From: Thiobacillus denitrificans
GTDB lineage: Bacteria > Pseudomonadota > Gammaproteobacteria > Burkholderiales > Thiobacillaceae
Direction of reading: 5' to 3'
Assembly: GCA_002343685.1 (NCBI GenBank)
Contig: DDRS01000017.1
Location: forward strand, 30,606-94,605
Length of the DNA: 64,000 bases
In this document: positions 26,238 to 34,297 of the stretch, one piece after another
How positions within the stretch are numbered: position 1 is the first letter of the stretch
Layout: the number at the start of each line of letters is the position of its first letter
Position numbers and translations under genes: made by a program
The notes under the pieces: model-generated
What the model was told of the DNA's origin: nothing
Database searches by the model: none
Seen by the model: the letters and a program-made list of their open reading frames with translations, nothing else

Positions 26238-27239
26238 TCACTTCCAGGGTCGGTAATAGGCGCCGAGCGTATGACTCTGCCCTTCCGACAGTTTGTTGAG
26301 CTCGGCCTGCCAGGCGGGCGCTGGCTTGAAGCCGTCGGCATTTTTCTTCACCGCGTCGATGGCGGCACGCCACACTTTCGTCACCTGCGCGACATAGGCC
26401 GGACTGCGCTGGCGGCCTTCGATCTTGATCGCGGCAACACCCATCTTCAGCATCTCGGGCAACAGGTCGAGGGTGTTGAGGCTAGTCGGCTCCTCGATGG
26501 CGTAATAGGTGTCGCCGCCGACCTCGAAGCGGCCCTTGCACAGCGTCGGATAGCCTGCCTTTTCGTGCCTGCCGTAGCGGTCGAGCAGTACGCCGTTGAG
26601 GCGCGACTCCAGCCCTGCCGGCGTGTCCGTCCACTGCACCGCTTTGGCCGGCGAACACACGCCCGCCGAATTGGGCGATTCGCCGGTGCAGTACGACGAC
26701 AGCAGGCAGCGCCCCTCCACCATCACGCACAGGCCGCCGAAGCCGAACAGTTCGATCTCGACGTCGGTGTGCTGAACCACGTTTTCCACCTGCGGCAGCG
26801 ACAACACGCGCGGCAGCACCGCGCGCTGGATGCCGAAATGCTCACGGTAGAAATTCACTGCCTCATAGCTGGTGGCCGAGCCTTGTACCGACAGATGCAA
26901 TCTGAGTTGCGGATGCCGCCTGGTTGCATAGCGCATCAATCCGGCATCGGCGAGGATCACCGCATCCATGCCCAACTTCGCCGCGCGATCGACCGCGTCG
27001 GTCCAGCGGGCCCAGGTATCGGGTTGCGGGTAGGTATTGAGCGCGAGCAGGACCTTGCGACCGCGATCATGCGCATAGCGCAGCCCCTCCGCCGCCTGCG
27101 CCTCGTCGAAATTGAGCCCTGGGAAGGCGCGCGCGTTGGTGTTGTCGCGAAATCCCATGTAGACGGCATCGGCGCCGTGGTCGATGGCGGCCTTGAGCGA
27201 AACCAGGCTGCCCGCCGGACAGATCAGATCAAGCGGCAT
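26238..27239 (-). CDS. ubiU: Oxygen-independent ubiquinone hydroxylation protein UbiU (peptidase U32 family)
   Basis: A 333-residue U32-family protein. The first strand LICPAGSLVSLKAAIDHGADAVYMG, the helix of the FPGLNFDE segment and the cysteine cluster GGLCVMVEGRCLLSSYCTG...GVCSP identify UbiU. The four cysteines bind 4Fe-4S. The start MPLDLICPAG is preceded by GGGAG. The radical SAM gene upstream overlaps the start by 11 bases, so all these genes are probably co-transcribed for growth without oxygen. Confidence 0.94.
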   Translation of the reverse strand: MPLDLICPAGSLVSLKAAIDHGADAVYMGFRDNTNARAFPGLNFDEAQAAEGLRYAHDRGRKVLLALNTYPQPDTWARWTDAVDRAAKLGMDAVILADAGLMRYATRRHPQLRLHLSVQGSATSYEAVNFYREHFGIQRAVLPRVLSLPQVENVVQHTDVEIELFGFGGLCVMVEGRCLLSSYCTGESPNSAGVCSPAKAVQWTDTPAGLESRLNGVLLDRYGRHEKAGYPTLCKGRFEVGGDTYYAIEEPTSLNTLDLLPEMLKMGVAAIKIEGRQRSPAYVAQVTKVWRAAIDAVKKNADGFKPAPAWQAELNKLSEGQSHTLGAYYRPWK

Positions 27240-28179
27240 GTATATTCTCCCTCCACATCCGGCCCGCTCGCGCGCCTTGCCGGCTGCCGCGCCGTGCCAG
27301 TTCGTCGGCGATGCCGTTGAGCACGTCCCATTTCTTGGCGCACCACGCAGGCGCAAGCAGGATGTCCGGTGCAGCGGTACCGGTGACACGGTGGTACACG
27401 ACTTCCCACGGCGTGCGCTCGATCAGGTCGGCGGCGATGCGCGTGTAGTCGGTTTCACACAGCGGTTCGTACTCGCCGCGCTTCCATTCGATGGCCAATC
27501 GGGTGTGCTTCACTACGTGCAACGGGTGCAGCTTGAGGCCATCCACGCCGACGTCGAGCACGCGATCGAGGCTGGCGTGGCTGTGGGAGGCGTCTTCGCC
27601 CGGCAAGCCGACGATGAGATGGCAGCACACCGGGATGCCGCGCGACCGGGCCGCCCGCGTCGCCGTCTCGTATTCGGCAAAACCGTGCCCCCGGTTGACG
27701 CGGGCCAGCGTGTCGTCAAAGGAGGACTGCAGACCGAGCTCCAGCCACACTTCGTGGCCCAGCGAACGATATTCCGCCAGCAGGTCGAGCACCGGCGGGG
27801 GCACGCAATCGGGCCGCGTACCGATCGCCAGACCCATCACGTCGGGCGCGGCCAGCGCCATATCGTAGAGCGCGCGCAGTTCGTCCACATGCGCATAAGT
27901 ATTGGTATAGGCCTGGAAGTAGGCGATGAAGCGGCGCGCGCCGGTACGGCGCGCGATGCGGCCGCGTGCCCGGTCGAACTGCGCGGCAAGCGGCGCCGGG
28001 TCGCGCGCGCCTGGCGCGAAGGATTTGTTGTTGCAGAAAGTGCAGCCGCCAACACCTTTGCTGCCATCCCGATTGGGGCAGGTGAAGCCGGCATCGAGTG
28101 CGACCTTGTGCACCCGTTCGCCGTGCCGCTCCAGCATGGCGCGGCCAAAGGTATGGATGCGGTCGGTGAGGATGCTCAC
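27229..28179 (-). CDS. TIGR01212-family radical SAM protein (YhcC-like)
   Basis: A 316-residue radical SAM protein. The cluster motif is CPNRDGSKGVGGCTFCNN near residue 34, a long CX12CX2C spacing typical of YhcC. GLAIGTRPDCVPP and WLELGLQSSFDDTLARVNRGH follow. The C-terminal DYTRIAADLIERTPWEVVYHRVTG is the family-specific end. The reaction is unknown. The gene lies in the ubiUVT group, as it does in other betaproteobacteria as far as I recall, and overlaps both neighbours slightly. Confidence 0.9.
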   Translation of the reverse strand: MSILTDRIHTFGRAMLERHGERVHKVALDAGFTCPNRDGSKGVGGCTFCNNKSFAPGARDPAPLAAQFDRARGRIARRTGARRFIAYFQAYTNTYAHVDELRALYDMALAAPDVMGLAIGTRPDCVPPPVLDLLAEYRSLGHEVWLELGLQSSFDDTLARVNRGHGFAEYETATRAARSRGIPVCCHLIVGLPGEDASHSHASLDRVLDVGVDGLKLHPLHVVKHTRLAIEWKRGEYEPLCETDYTRIAADLIERTPWEVVYHRVTGTAAPDILLAPAWCAKKWDVLNGIADELARRGSRQGARAGRMWRENIHAA

Positions 28180-29378
28180 GCTGCCAGCGTCTCCGGCTGT
28201 GCCGCGACCGGATACGGCATCACGCCGGTCAACAGATAGTCGATCAGTTCCTGTACTGTGCGGATGTCACGGCCGAAGGGCAGCGGCTCAGAACCGCGGA
28301 AGAACAGGCCCTTGCCGACGTCCCCTTTGAGCGCGGCGACCAGTTGCGAATCAATGCAGAATTGCCCGGCCTTCTCGAGGCCGTCGCGCAGCCCGCATTG
28401 CGTCAGGCAGTGCAAGCCGATGGCGCAACGCTCGGGGTCGGCCTTGGCGCACGCCTGCAGCCTGGCTTCGCGCTTGAGGTAATTGGCGAGCCAGGGGGTT
28501 TTCACCGCACGTGCAGGCAGACCCGCCACACTCATGAAGGTGACGATGTCCTCGGGATTCGCGTCCAGCAGCACGCGCTTGAAATTGGGATGGGCGTCGC
28601 CCTCCTCGGTGACGGCGAACGGCGTGCCGAGCTGCACGGCACTCGCCCCCAGCGCCAACACCTCCAGCAGCTTTTCGTGGCTGTTGATGCCGCCACCGAC
28701 GATGACAGGAATCTGTCCGCGCGCGATGCCCAGGTCGTCGAAGACCTTGAATACGCCGGGCAATACTTCGGTGAAATCAAATTTCGCATTGGCGAGGTCG
28801 GCCGGATTGGGCGCACCGAGATGGCCGCCCGCATACCGCGGATGCTCGATCACGATGGCGTCGGGCAGCCGTCCGCCGGGCCCGAACTTCTTCAGACGCG
28901 ACCATTTCTTCAGCAGGATGGCAACGCCGCGCGCGTCGGACAGGATCGGGACCAACGCGACGTCGGGATAGTCTTCGGTCAGCTCCGGCAGGTCGAGCGG
29001 CAACCCGGCCCCCATCACGATCGCCTGCGCACCCGAGGCACAGGCCTGGCGGACGTAGGTGGGATGCGCATCCACCGCCTTCATCACATTCACCGCCACC
29101 AGACCGCGGCCGGATGCAATGTCCAGGGCAGCCTTGATCTCGCGGTCGAGTGCGATCAGATTCAGGCGATTGAGCGTGTCCTTGTCGCGACAATGCTTCG
29201 CCGCTTCCATCAGGTCGGCGTGGTGATGCCGCAGGTCGATGCTAGCGATCGTACCCATCGCACCCGCGCGCGCCACGGCGCCGGCCAGCCGATGTGCCGA
29301 GATCCCAACGCCCATACCGCCCTGCACGATGGGCAAAAGGGTGTGGCCCCGTATGGCCAGAGAGGGGGACGCCGTCAT
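28176..29378 (-). CDS. Nitronate monooxygenase-family FMN protein heading the ubiUVT gene group
   Basis: A 400-residue TIM-barrel flavoprotein: LLPIVQGGMGVGISAHRLAG at the N-terminus, HPRYAGGHLGAPNP at the flavin side, and IPVIVGGGINSHEKLLEVLALGASAVQLGTPFAV as the phosphate-binding region. A cysteine-rich stretch (LQACAKADPERCAIGLHCLTQCG) near residue 330 could hold an iron-sulfur cluster. It starts the minus-strand run with the radical SAM gene (four-base overlap), ubiU, ubiV, queD and ubiT. Its place suggests a part in oxygen-independent quinone chemistry, which is untested. Confidence 0.83.
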   Translation of the reverse strand: MTASPSLAIRGHTLLPIVQGGMGVGISAHRLAGAVARAGAMGTIASIDLRHHHADLMEAAKHCRDKDTLNRLNLIALDREIKAALDIASGRGLVAVNVMKAVDAHPTYVRQACASGAQAIVMGAGLPLDLPELTEDYPDVALVPILSDARGVAILLKKWSRLKKFGPGGRLPDAIVIEHPRYAGGHLGAPNPADLANAKFDFTEVLPGVFKVFDDLGIARGQIPVIVGGGINSHEKLLEVLALGASAVQLGTPFAVTEEGDAHPNFKRVLLDANPEDIVTFMSVAGLPARAVKTPWLANYLKREARLQACAKADPERCAIGLHCLTQCGLRDGLEKAGQFCIDSQLVAALKGDVGKGLFFRGSEPLPFGRDIRTVQELIDYLLTGVMPYPVAAQPETLAA

Positions 29379-29529
29379 ACCGAGCCTTCGATTCCTGCAA
29401 AGCGCTCATTATAACAACTTGAAGACCTGCTTATCCTTATAATACCCCCACCCTTCATGACGACGGCGCGCCGGGGTTCACCCGCCCCGCCTAAACGCCT
29501 ACAATGCCGGGTCTTGCTGCTGGCCCTCC

Positions 29530-29632
29530 ATTCCGTTTCCAAATCAAGTGTGACGCGAAGACGAGCCGCAGACAGTGCGACGAGCACGACAAGGCGAAGA
29601 CGACAACGTCACAGTTGATTTGGAAACGGAAT
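29530..29632. repeat. Near-perfect 26-bp inverted repeat in the ribE leader
   Basis: The arm ATTCCGTTTCCAAATCAA followed by GTGTGACG recurs inverted at 29607-29632 with a single mismatch in 26. The 51-base loop contains GCGAAGACGA twice as a direct repeat. The right arm runs to five bases before the ribE ATG and contains GGAAACGGAA, the only purine-rich candidate ribosome site, which the hairpin would bury. No FMN (RFN) riboswitch pattern was seen. It could be a translational switch or a palindromic repeat inserted here. Confidence 0.75.
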
Positions 29633-29637
29633 CCCGC

Positions 29638-30243
29638 ATGTTCACCGGCATCATTCAATCCATAGGCCGCATCCACGAATACGAAGCACACGGTGCCGAC
29701 GCGCGCATGGTCATCCTCGGTGGCGGACTGGATTTTTCGGACGTCGCCATCGGCGACAGCATTGCGGTCAACGGCGTATGTCTGACCGCCGTGGCACTGA
29801 CGTCCGACAGCTTCACCGTCGACGTTTCCGCTGAAACCCTGCGCGTCACGGCGGGTTTCATGCCGGGTGCCGAGGTCAATCTGGAGAAGGCGCTGCGGTT
29901 GGCCGACCGACTGGGCGGCCATCTGGTATCCGGGCATGTCGACGGCGTCGGCACGGTGTACCGCTTCGCCCCGGCAGGCGAATCGCACCTGCTGGAAATC
30001 GATGCGCCTCCCGCACTGGCACGCTACATCATCCGCAAGGGCTCGATCACGGTGAATGGCGTGTCGCTGACTGTCAACAAGGTGGATGGCACGCGCTTCG
30101 CGCTGAACCTCATTCCGCATACGCTGGAAATGACCATGCTCAAGCACCTGCAAACGGGCAGCCGCGTCAACCTGGAAGTCGACATGATCGCGCGCTATGT
30201 TGAGCGCATGATGCAATTCACCCAAACAACGGACAAAGACTGA
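29638..30243 (+). CDS. ribE: Riboflavin synthase alpha chain
   Basis: A 201-residue enzyme joining two lumazine molecules to give riboflavin. The two internal lumazine-binding repeats are visible: MFTGIIQSIGRI...SIAVNGVCLTAV...GHLVSGHVDG and RYIIRKGSITVNGVSLTVN. The start is fixed by the invariant MFTGII. It is the first gene of ribE-ribB-ribH-nusB, one base overlapping ribB. Confidence 0.95.
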   Translation: MFTGIIQSIGRIHEYEAHGADARMVILGGGLDFSDVAIGDSIAVNGVCLTAVALTSDSFTVDVSAETLRVTAGFMPGAEVNLEKALRLADRLGGHLVSGHVDGVGTVYRFAPAGESHLLEIDAPPALARYIIRKGSITVNGVSLTVNKVDGTRFALNLIPHTLEMTMLKHLQTGSRVNLEVDMIARYVERMMQFTQTTDKD

Positions 30244-31328
30244 TGAGCCTCGCCTCCACGCTTGAAATCATTGAAGAACTCAAGGCCGGCCGCATGGTCG
30301 TGCTGGTCGACGAGGAGGACCGTGAGAACGAGGGCGACCTGGTGATGGCGGCCGAGCACGTCACGCCGGACGCGATCAACTTCATGGCGAAATACGGGCG
30401 CGGCCTGGTCTGTCTGACCTTGACCGACGACCGCTGCCGCCAGCTCGGCCTGAAGCAGATGGTGAACGACAACCAGACACCACACGGCACCGCATTCACT
30501 GTGTCGATCGAGGCCGCCGAAGGTGTGACGACCGGCATTTCAGCTGCCGACCGCGCAGTTACCATCCAGGCCGCAGTGAAGAAGCACGCCAAGCCGACCG
30601 ACATCATCCAGCCCGGCCACATCTTCCCGCTACGCGCGCAGCCCGGCGGCGTGCTGGTACGCGCCGGCCACACCGAAGCCGGCTGCGACCTCGCCGGGCT
30701 CGCCGGACTCGAGCCTGCCTCGGTGATCTGCGAAATTCTCAAGGACGACGGCACCATGGCGCGCCTGCCCGACCTGATCCCGTTCGCGCAGGAACACGGC
30801 CTGAAGATCGGCGCCATCGCCGACCTTATCCATTACCGTAACCAGACCGAAAGCCTGGTCGAACGCGCCGCCGACCGCCTGATCCAGACGGTGTACGGGG
30901 CCTTCCGCCTGGTCGCCTACCGCGACAAGTGCGCCAAGGAAACCCATCTTGCACTGGTCAAGGGCGAGATCCACGCCGACCGCGAGACCCTGGTGCGCGT
31001 GCACGAGCCGCTCTCCGTAATGGACTTTCTCGACGTCACCGGTGGTGGCCATTCCTGGCCGATCCTCGGTGCAATGGAACGCATCGCCGAATCGCAATCC
31101 GGCGTCATCGTGTTGCTGCACCGGCCGGAAACCGCCGAGGCGCTGCTGCACCGCATCAACCCGCCGCCGGCCGACAGCCGCAAGTACGACCTGCGCGACT
31201 ACGGCATCGGTGCGCAGATCCTGCGCGACCTCGGTGTCGGCAAGATGAAATTGCTGGCGAGCCCGCGCAAGATGCCGGCGATGGACGGCTTCGGGCTGGA
31301 AGTCACCGGCTATTCCGAAAAAGCATGA
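30243..31328 (+). CDS. ribB: 3,4-dihydroxy-2-butanone-4-phosphate synthase with degenerate RibA-like domain
   Basis: A 361-residue protein. Residues 1-205 are a complete DHBP synthase with [28 protein letters not shown], and [16 protein letters not shown]. Residues about 210-360 match GTP cyclohydrolase II in outline, but the zinc cysteines normally in the segment after the HSECLTGD-like motif are absent: here it reads [20 protein letters not shown]. So only the RibB activity is expected, and RibA must be encoded elsewhere. Such RibB proteins with a dead RibA domain are common in proteobacteria. Confidence 0.93.
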   Translation: MSLASTLEIIEELKAGRMVVLVDEEDRENEGDLVMAAEHVTPDAINFMAKYGRGLVCLTLTDDRCRQLGLKQMVNDNQTPHGTAFTVSIEAAEGVTTGISAADRAVTIQAAVKKHAKPTDIIQPGHIFPLRAQPGGVLVRAGHTEAGCDLAGLAGLEPASVICEILKDDGTMARLPDLIPFAQEHGLKIGAIADLIHYRNQTESLVERAADRLIQTVYGAFRLVAYRDKCAKETHLALVKGEIHADRETLVRVHEPLSVMDFLDVTGGGHSWPILGAMERIAESQSGVIVLLHRPETAEALLHRINPPPADSRKYDLRDYGIGAQILRDLGVGKMKLLASPRKMPAMDGFGLEVTGYSEKA

Positions 31329-31350
31329 GCCACTGATAAAAGGACGCACC

Positions 31351-31821
31351 ATGGGAACCAACAAGGACTATTTCTCCGAACTCGACCCTGCCTACCAGGG
31401 GAAGGGCCTGAAATTCGGCATCGTCATGAGCCGCTTCAATCGGGACATCTGCGAGGGCCTGCTGTCAGCCTGCGAAGCGGAGCTGCTGCGGCTGGGCGTG
31501 GCCCGTGATGACGTGCTGCTGGTCAACGTGCCCGGCGCGCTCGAACATCCTCTGGCGCTGCAGGAACTGGCGCTGTCCGAGAAATACGATGCGCTCATCG
31601 CACTGGGCGCCGTGGTACGCGGCGACACCTACCATTTCGAAGTCGTCTCGAACGAATCCGCACGCGGCATCCTCGATGTGCAGCTGAAAACCGGTGTGCC
31701 GATCGCCAACGCCATCCTCACCGTGGATACCGAAGAACAGGGCCACCGACGCATGGCCGAGAAAGGCCGCGACGCCGCGCGCGCCGCGATCGAAATGGCC
31801 AACCTGCTGAAACGCCTTTGA
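31351..31821 (+). CDS. ribH: 6,7-dimethyl-8-ribityllumazine synthase
   Basis: A 156-residue enzyme condensing the ribB product with the ribD-pathway pyrimidine. Visible are the family core [48 protein letters not shown] with the catalytic His, and [11 protein letters not shown]. Two bases separate it from nusB, the usual ribH-nusB order. Confidence 0.96.
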   Translation: MGTNKDYFSELDPAYQGKGLKFGIVMSRFNRDICEGLLSACEAELLRLGVARDDVLLVNVPGALEHPLALQELALSEKYDALIALGAVVRGDTYHFEVVSNESARGILDVQLKTGVPIANAILTVDTEEQGHRRMAEKGRDAARAAIEMANLLKRL

Positions 31822-31822
31822 G

Positions 31823-32275
31823 ATGGCCGGTTCCCGCAAGACCGCACGCGAATTCACGCTGCAAGGCGTCTACGCCTGGTTGGTGGGCGGTGCCGACGTC
31901 ACCCTGATCGCCGCCAATCTCAAGGAGGACGAGCAGTTCAAGCGCGCCGACGAGGGTTATTTCCGCACGCTGCTCTACGGCGTGCTCAAAGAGGAGGACA
32001 TGCTGAGTTCGCGGATCGCGCCCCTGCTCGACCGTCCGCTCGCCGAGCTTTCGCCCATCGAACGCGGCATCCTGCTCATCGGCGCGTATGAACTACTGCA
32101 CTGTCCCGACGTGCCCTGGCGCGTCGCCATCAACGAAGGCGTCGAACTCGCCAAGAAATTCGGCGGCACCGACGGCCACAAGTACATCAACGGCGTACTC
32201 GACAAGCTAGCGCAGGACGTGCGCGCAGTCGAAATCGCGCACGCGAAGAAGAAAGGCGTGAGCGGTGAACAGTAA
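31823..32275 (+). CDS. nusB: Transcription antitermination factor NusB, repeat-extended C-terminus
   Basis: A 150-residue all-helical antitermination protein binding BoxA RNA with NusE. It has SRKTAREFTLQGVYAWL at the N-terminus and ERGILLIGAYELL...VAINEGVELAKKFGGTDGHKYINGVLDKL, here shown in parts. The last codons (KKGVSGEQ) are written by the heptanucleotide repeat that begins at 32258, so the natural C-terminus appears to have been replaced or extended by the repeat. The core is complete. Confidence 0.94.
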   Translation: MAGSRKTAREFTLQGVYAWLVGGADVTLIAANLKEDEQFKRADEGYFRTLLYGVLKEEDMLSSRIAPLLDRPLAELSPIERGILLIGAYELLHCPDVPWRVAINEGVELAKKFGGTDGHKYINGVLDKLAQDVRAVEIAHAKKKGVSGEQ

Positions 32276-32318
32276 GCAGTGAGCGGAATCCGCTCCCCGC
32301 TTTCCCCTTCCCGCTCAC
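32258..32318. repeat. Heptanucleotide inverted repeat at the end of nusB
   Basis: Four 7-base units GTGAGCG, GTGAACA, GTAAGCA, GTGAGCG are followed by the complementary type (CCGCTCC, CCGC, CCGCTCACC), making a hairpin-forming array. It starts inside nusB, supplies its stop codon (TAA) and ends five bases before the thiL ATG. A second copy of the same kind is at 34228. Confidence 0.75.
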
Positions 32319-32322
32319 CAAC

Positions 32323-33276
32323 ATGGAATTCGACCTCATCGCCAGACACTTCACCCGCGCCACTCCTGGCGCGGTGTTGGGGGTCGGCGACGACTGCGCG
32401 CTGCTGGCACCGACGCCGGGCATGCAGTTGGCGGTATCGTCCGACATGCTGCTCGAAGGCCGCCATTTCTCGCCGCAGGACAGCCCGGCCGGGCTCGGCC
32501 ACAAGTCGCTGGCGGTGAACCTGTCGGACCTCGCCGCGATGGGCGCGACACCGCGCTGGGCGACACTGGCCATCGCCCTGCCTGACGAGAACGATGCCTG
32601 GCTCACCGCGTTCGCGCGGGGATTTTTCCGCATGGCCGACATGCACGCCATCGAACTGGTCGGCGGCGACACCACACGCGGCGCGCTGACGATCAGCCTC
32701 ACGGTGATGGGCGAAGTGCCGCCAGGGCAGGCGCTGCGGCGTGACGGCGCCCAGGCCGGCGACGACATCTGGGTGTCCGGCGTGATCGGTTCGGCAGCGC
32801 TGGCGCTGGCGTATCGCCAGGGCCGTTTGTTCATGGAACAGATCGACGCCGCCAAGGTGCTGCCCGCGCTTTACCTGCCGACGCCGCGCATCGAGCTTGG
32901 CCTGGCGCTGCGCGGGCTCGCATCCAGCGCGATCGACATTTCGGATGGATTACTGGGCGACCTCGGCCACATCCTGGAACGCTCGCGCGTCGGCGCCACG
33001 CTCGAATTTTCCACGCTGCCGACACTGCCGGTCGTGCAGGCCTATCTGCATGAAGCCGTGGCACGCGATTGCGTGCTGGCGGGCGGCGACGACTACGAAC
33101 TGTGTTTCACTGCCCCCGCCTGTCGACGCAATGCGGTGCTGGCAGCCGCCGCATCCGCTGGCGTGGCGGTCACGCGCATCGGCCACATCCATGCCGAGCC
33201 CGGCCTTACTGTCATCGATGCCAACGGTCAGCCGCTACATGTCGATAAAACGGGATACGACCACTTTGCAACCTGA
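32323..33276 (+). CDS. thiL: Thiamine-monophosphate kinase
   Basis: A 317-residue enzyme phosphorylating thiamine monophosphate to the diphosphate. Family motifs are GVGDDCALL near the start, SSDMLLEGRHF, GLGHKSLAVNLSDLAAMGATP, VGGDTTRG and AIDISDGLLGDLGHIL, then AGGDDYELCFT. The start is 5 bases after a repeat array, with no strong ribosome site. It overlaps pgpA by about 38 bases if the upstream ATG of that gene is used. Confidence 0.95.
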   Translation: MEFDLIARHFTRATPGAVLGVGDDCALLAPTPGMQLAVSSDMLLEGRHFSPQDSPAGLGHKSLAVNLSDLAAMGATPRWATLAIALPDENDAWLTAFARGFFRMADMHAIELVGGDTTRGALTISLTVMGEVPPGQALRRDGAQAGDDIWVSGVIGSAALALAYRQGRLFMEQIDAAKVLPALYLPTPRIELGLALRGLASSAIDISDGLLGDLGHILERSRVGATLEFSTLPTLPVVQAYLHEAVARDCVLAGGDDYELCFTAPACRRNAVLAAAASAGVAVTRIGHIHAEPGLTVIDANGQPLHVDKTGYDHFAT

Positions 33277-33745
33277 TCTCCGATTCCTGCTTGCACATCC
33301 GGCGCACCTGATCGCCCTCGGTTTCGGCAGCGGGCTCGCGCCAAAGGCGCCGGGCACCGTCGGTACCGTACTCGGCCTGCCGCTGTTCTGGTTGATTGCC
33401 GCCACCGCACCTGACCTGCCGAATCGGATCGTCCTGCTGGTCGCCGCATTCCTCCTGGGAATCTGGGCCTGCGGCCGAACCGGCCGCGCGCTCGGCGTGT
33501 CCGATCACGGCGGCATGGTGTGGGACGAGATCGTCGCCTTCGCGCTGGTGCTGCTGTTTTCGCCGCCGGGCTGGCCATGGATCGCTTTGGCCTTTGCACT
33601 CTTCCGGCTGTTCGATATCCTGAAACCCTGGCCGATCCGGTTTGCCGACACGCATCTGAAAAACGGCTTCGGCGTGATGTTCGACGATCTTCTGGCGGCA
33701 GGCTATGCCATCGCCGTTATCAAGGGATTGCAATGGCTCGTGTAA
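33239..33745 (+). CDS. pgpA: Phosphatidylglycerophosphatase A
   Basis: A 168-residue membrane phosphatase making phosphatidylglycerol. Motifs are LIALGFGSGLAPKAPGTVGT, GVSDHGGMVWDEIVAF and FDILKPWPI, with four membrane helices. The start chosen at MSIKRD overlaps thiL; an alternative TTG start nearer to LQPDLRFLL is possible. The stop overlaps pncC by 13 bases. Confidence 0.92.
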   Translation: MSIKRDTTTLQPDLRFLLAHPAHLIALGFGSGLAPKAPGTVGTVLGLPLFWLIAATAPDLPNRIVLLVAAFLLGIWACGRTGRALGVSDHGGMVWDEIVAFALVLLFSPPGWPWIALAFALFRLFDILKPWPIRFADTHLKNGFGVMFDDLLAAGYAIAVIKGLQWLV

Positions 33746-34230
33746 GCGACGAAGAACTCCATCAACTCGCCATCGAACTCGGTGACAAACTGCGCGCGCG
33801 CGGCTGGATGCTGGCCACCGCCGAGTCGTGCACCGGCGGCTGGGTTGGACAACTGCTCACCTCGCTGCCCGGTAGCTCGGAATGGTTCGAGCGCGGCTTC
33901 ATCACTTATGCCAACGCCGCCAAGGTCGAAATGCTGGGCGTGTCCGAAGAAATCCTCGCCGCCCACGGCGCGGTTTCCGAGCAAACCGCCGGTGCCATGG
34001 CGGCCGGCGCCCTGAAACATAGCCACGCCCAGGCGGCACTCGCCATTTCCGGCATCGCCGGCCCCGGCGGCGGCACCCCGCAAAAACCCGTCGGGCTGGT
34101 CTGCTATGGCTGGGCGCTGGCGGACGGTACCGTCATGTCGTCCACCTGTCGCCTCGACGGTGATCGCGAGGAAATTCGTTCGCGCGCCGTGGCCGCCGCC
34201 TTGCGGGGACTGATCGACTTGATTGGATGA
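33733..34230 (+). CDS. pncC: Nicotinamide-nucleotide amidase (CinA C-terminal family)
   Basis: A 165-residue protein covering the CinA C-terminal domain only: LATAESCTGGWVGQLLTSLPGSSEWFERGFITYAN (shown for the catalytic Ser/Thr region), VSEQTAGAMA and ISGIAGPGGGTPQKPVGLV. It deamidates nicotinamide mononucleotide to nicotinate mononucleotide in NAD recycling. The ATG lies inside the end of pgpA. Its TGA stop is the first unit of a heptad repeat array. Confidence 0.93.
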   Translation: MARVSDEELHQLAIELGDKLRARGWMLATAESCTGGWVGQLLTSLPGSSEWFERGFITYANAAKVEMLGVSEEILAAHGAVSEQTAGAMAAGALKHSHAQAALAISGIAGPGGGTPQKPVGLVCYGWALADGTVMSSTCRLDGDREEIRSRAVAAALRGLIDLIG

Positions 34231-34297
34231 GCGGTGAGCGGTGAGCGGTGAGCGGGCAGATATTACTGCTTCCTGCTTACCGCTCACCATTCACTGA
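34228..34297. repeat. Heptanucleotide inverted repeat between pncC and the WYL regulator gene
   Basis: Four perfect TGAGCGG units are followed by complementary units (TGCTTCC, TGCTTAC, CGCTCAC, CATTCAC). The array fills the whole gap between two convergent genes and supplies the stop codon of pncC (TGA at 34228) and touches the stop of the WYL gene. It can form a long hairpin and may double as a bidirectional terminator. Confidence 0.78.

Noticed and set aside
29400..29640. FMN (RFN) riboswitch before ribE
   Set aside because: The conserved RFN core sequences are absent; the leader is instead a simple long inverted repeat.
34228..34297. Heptad array as a CRISPR
   Set aside because: Units are 7 bases and contiguous without spacers, and the second half is inverted.
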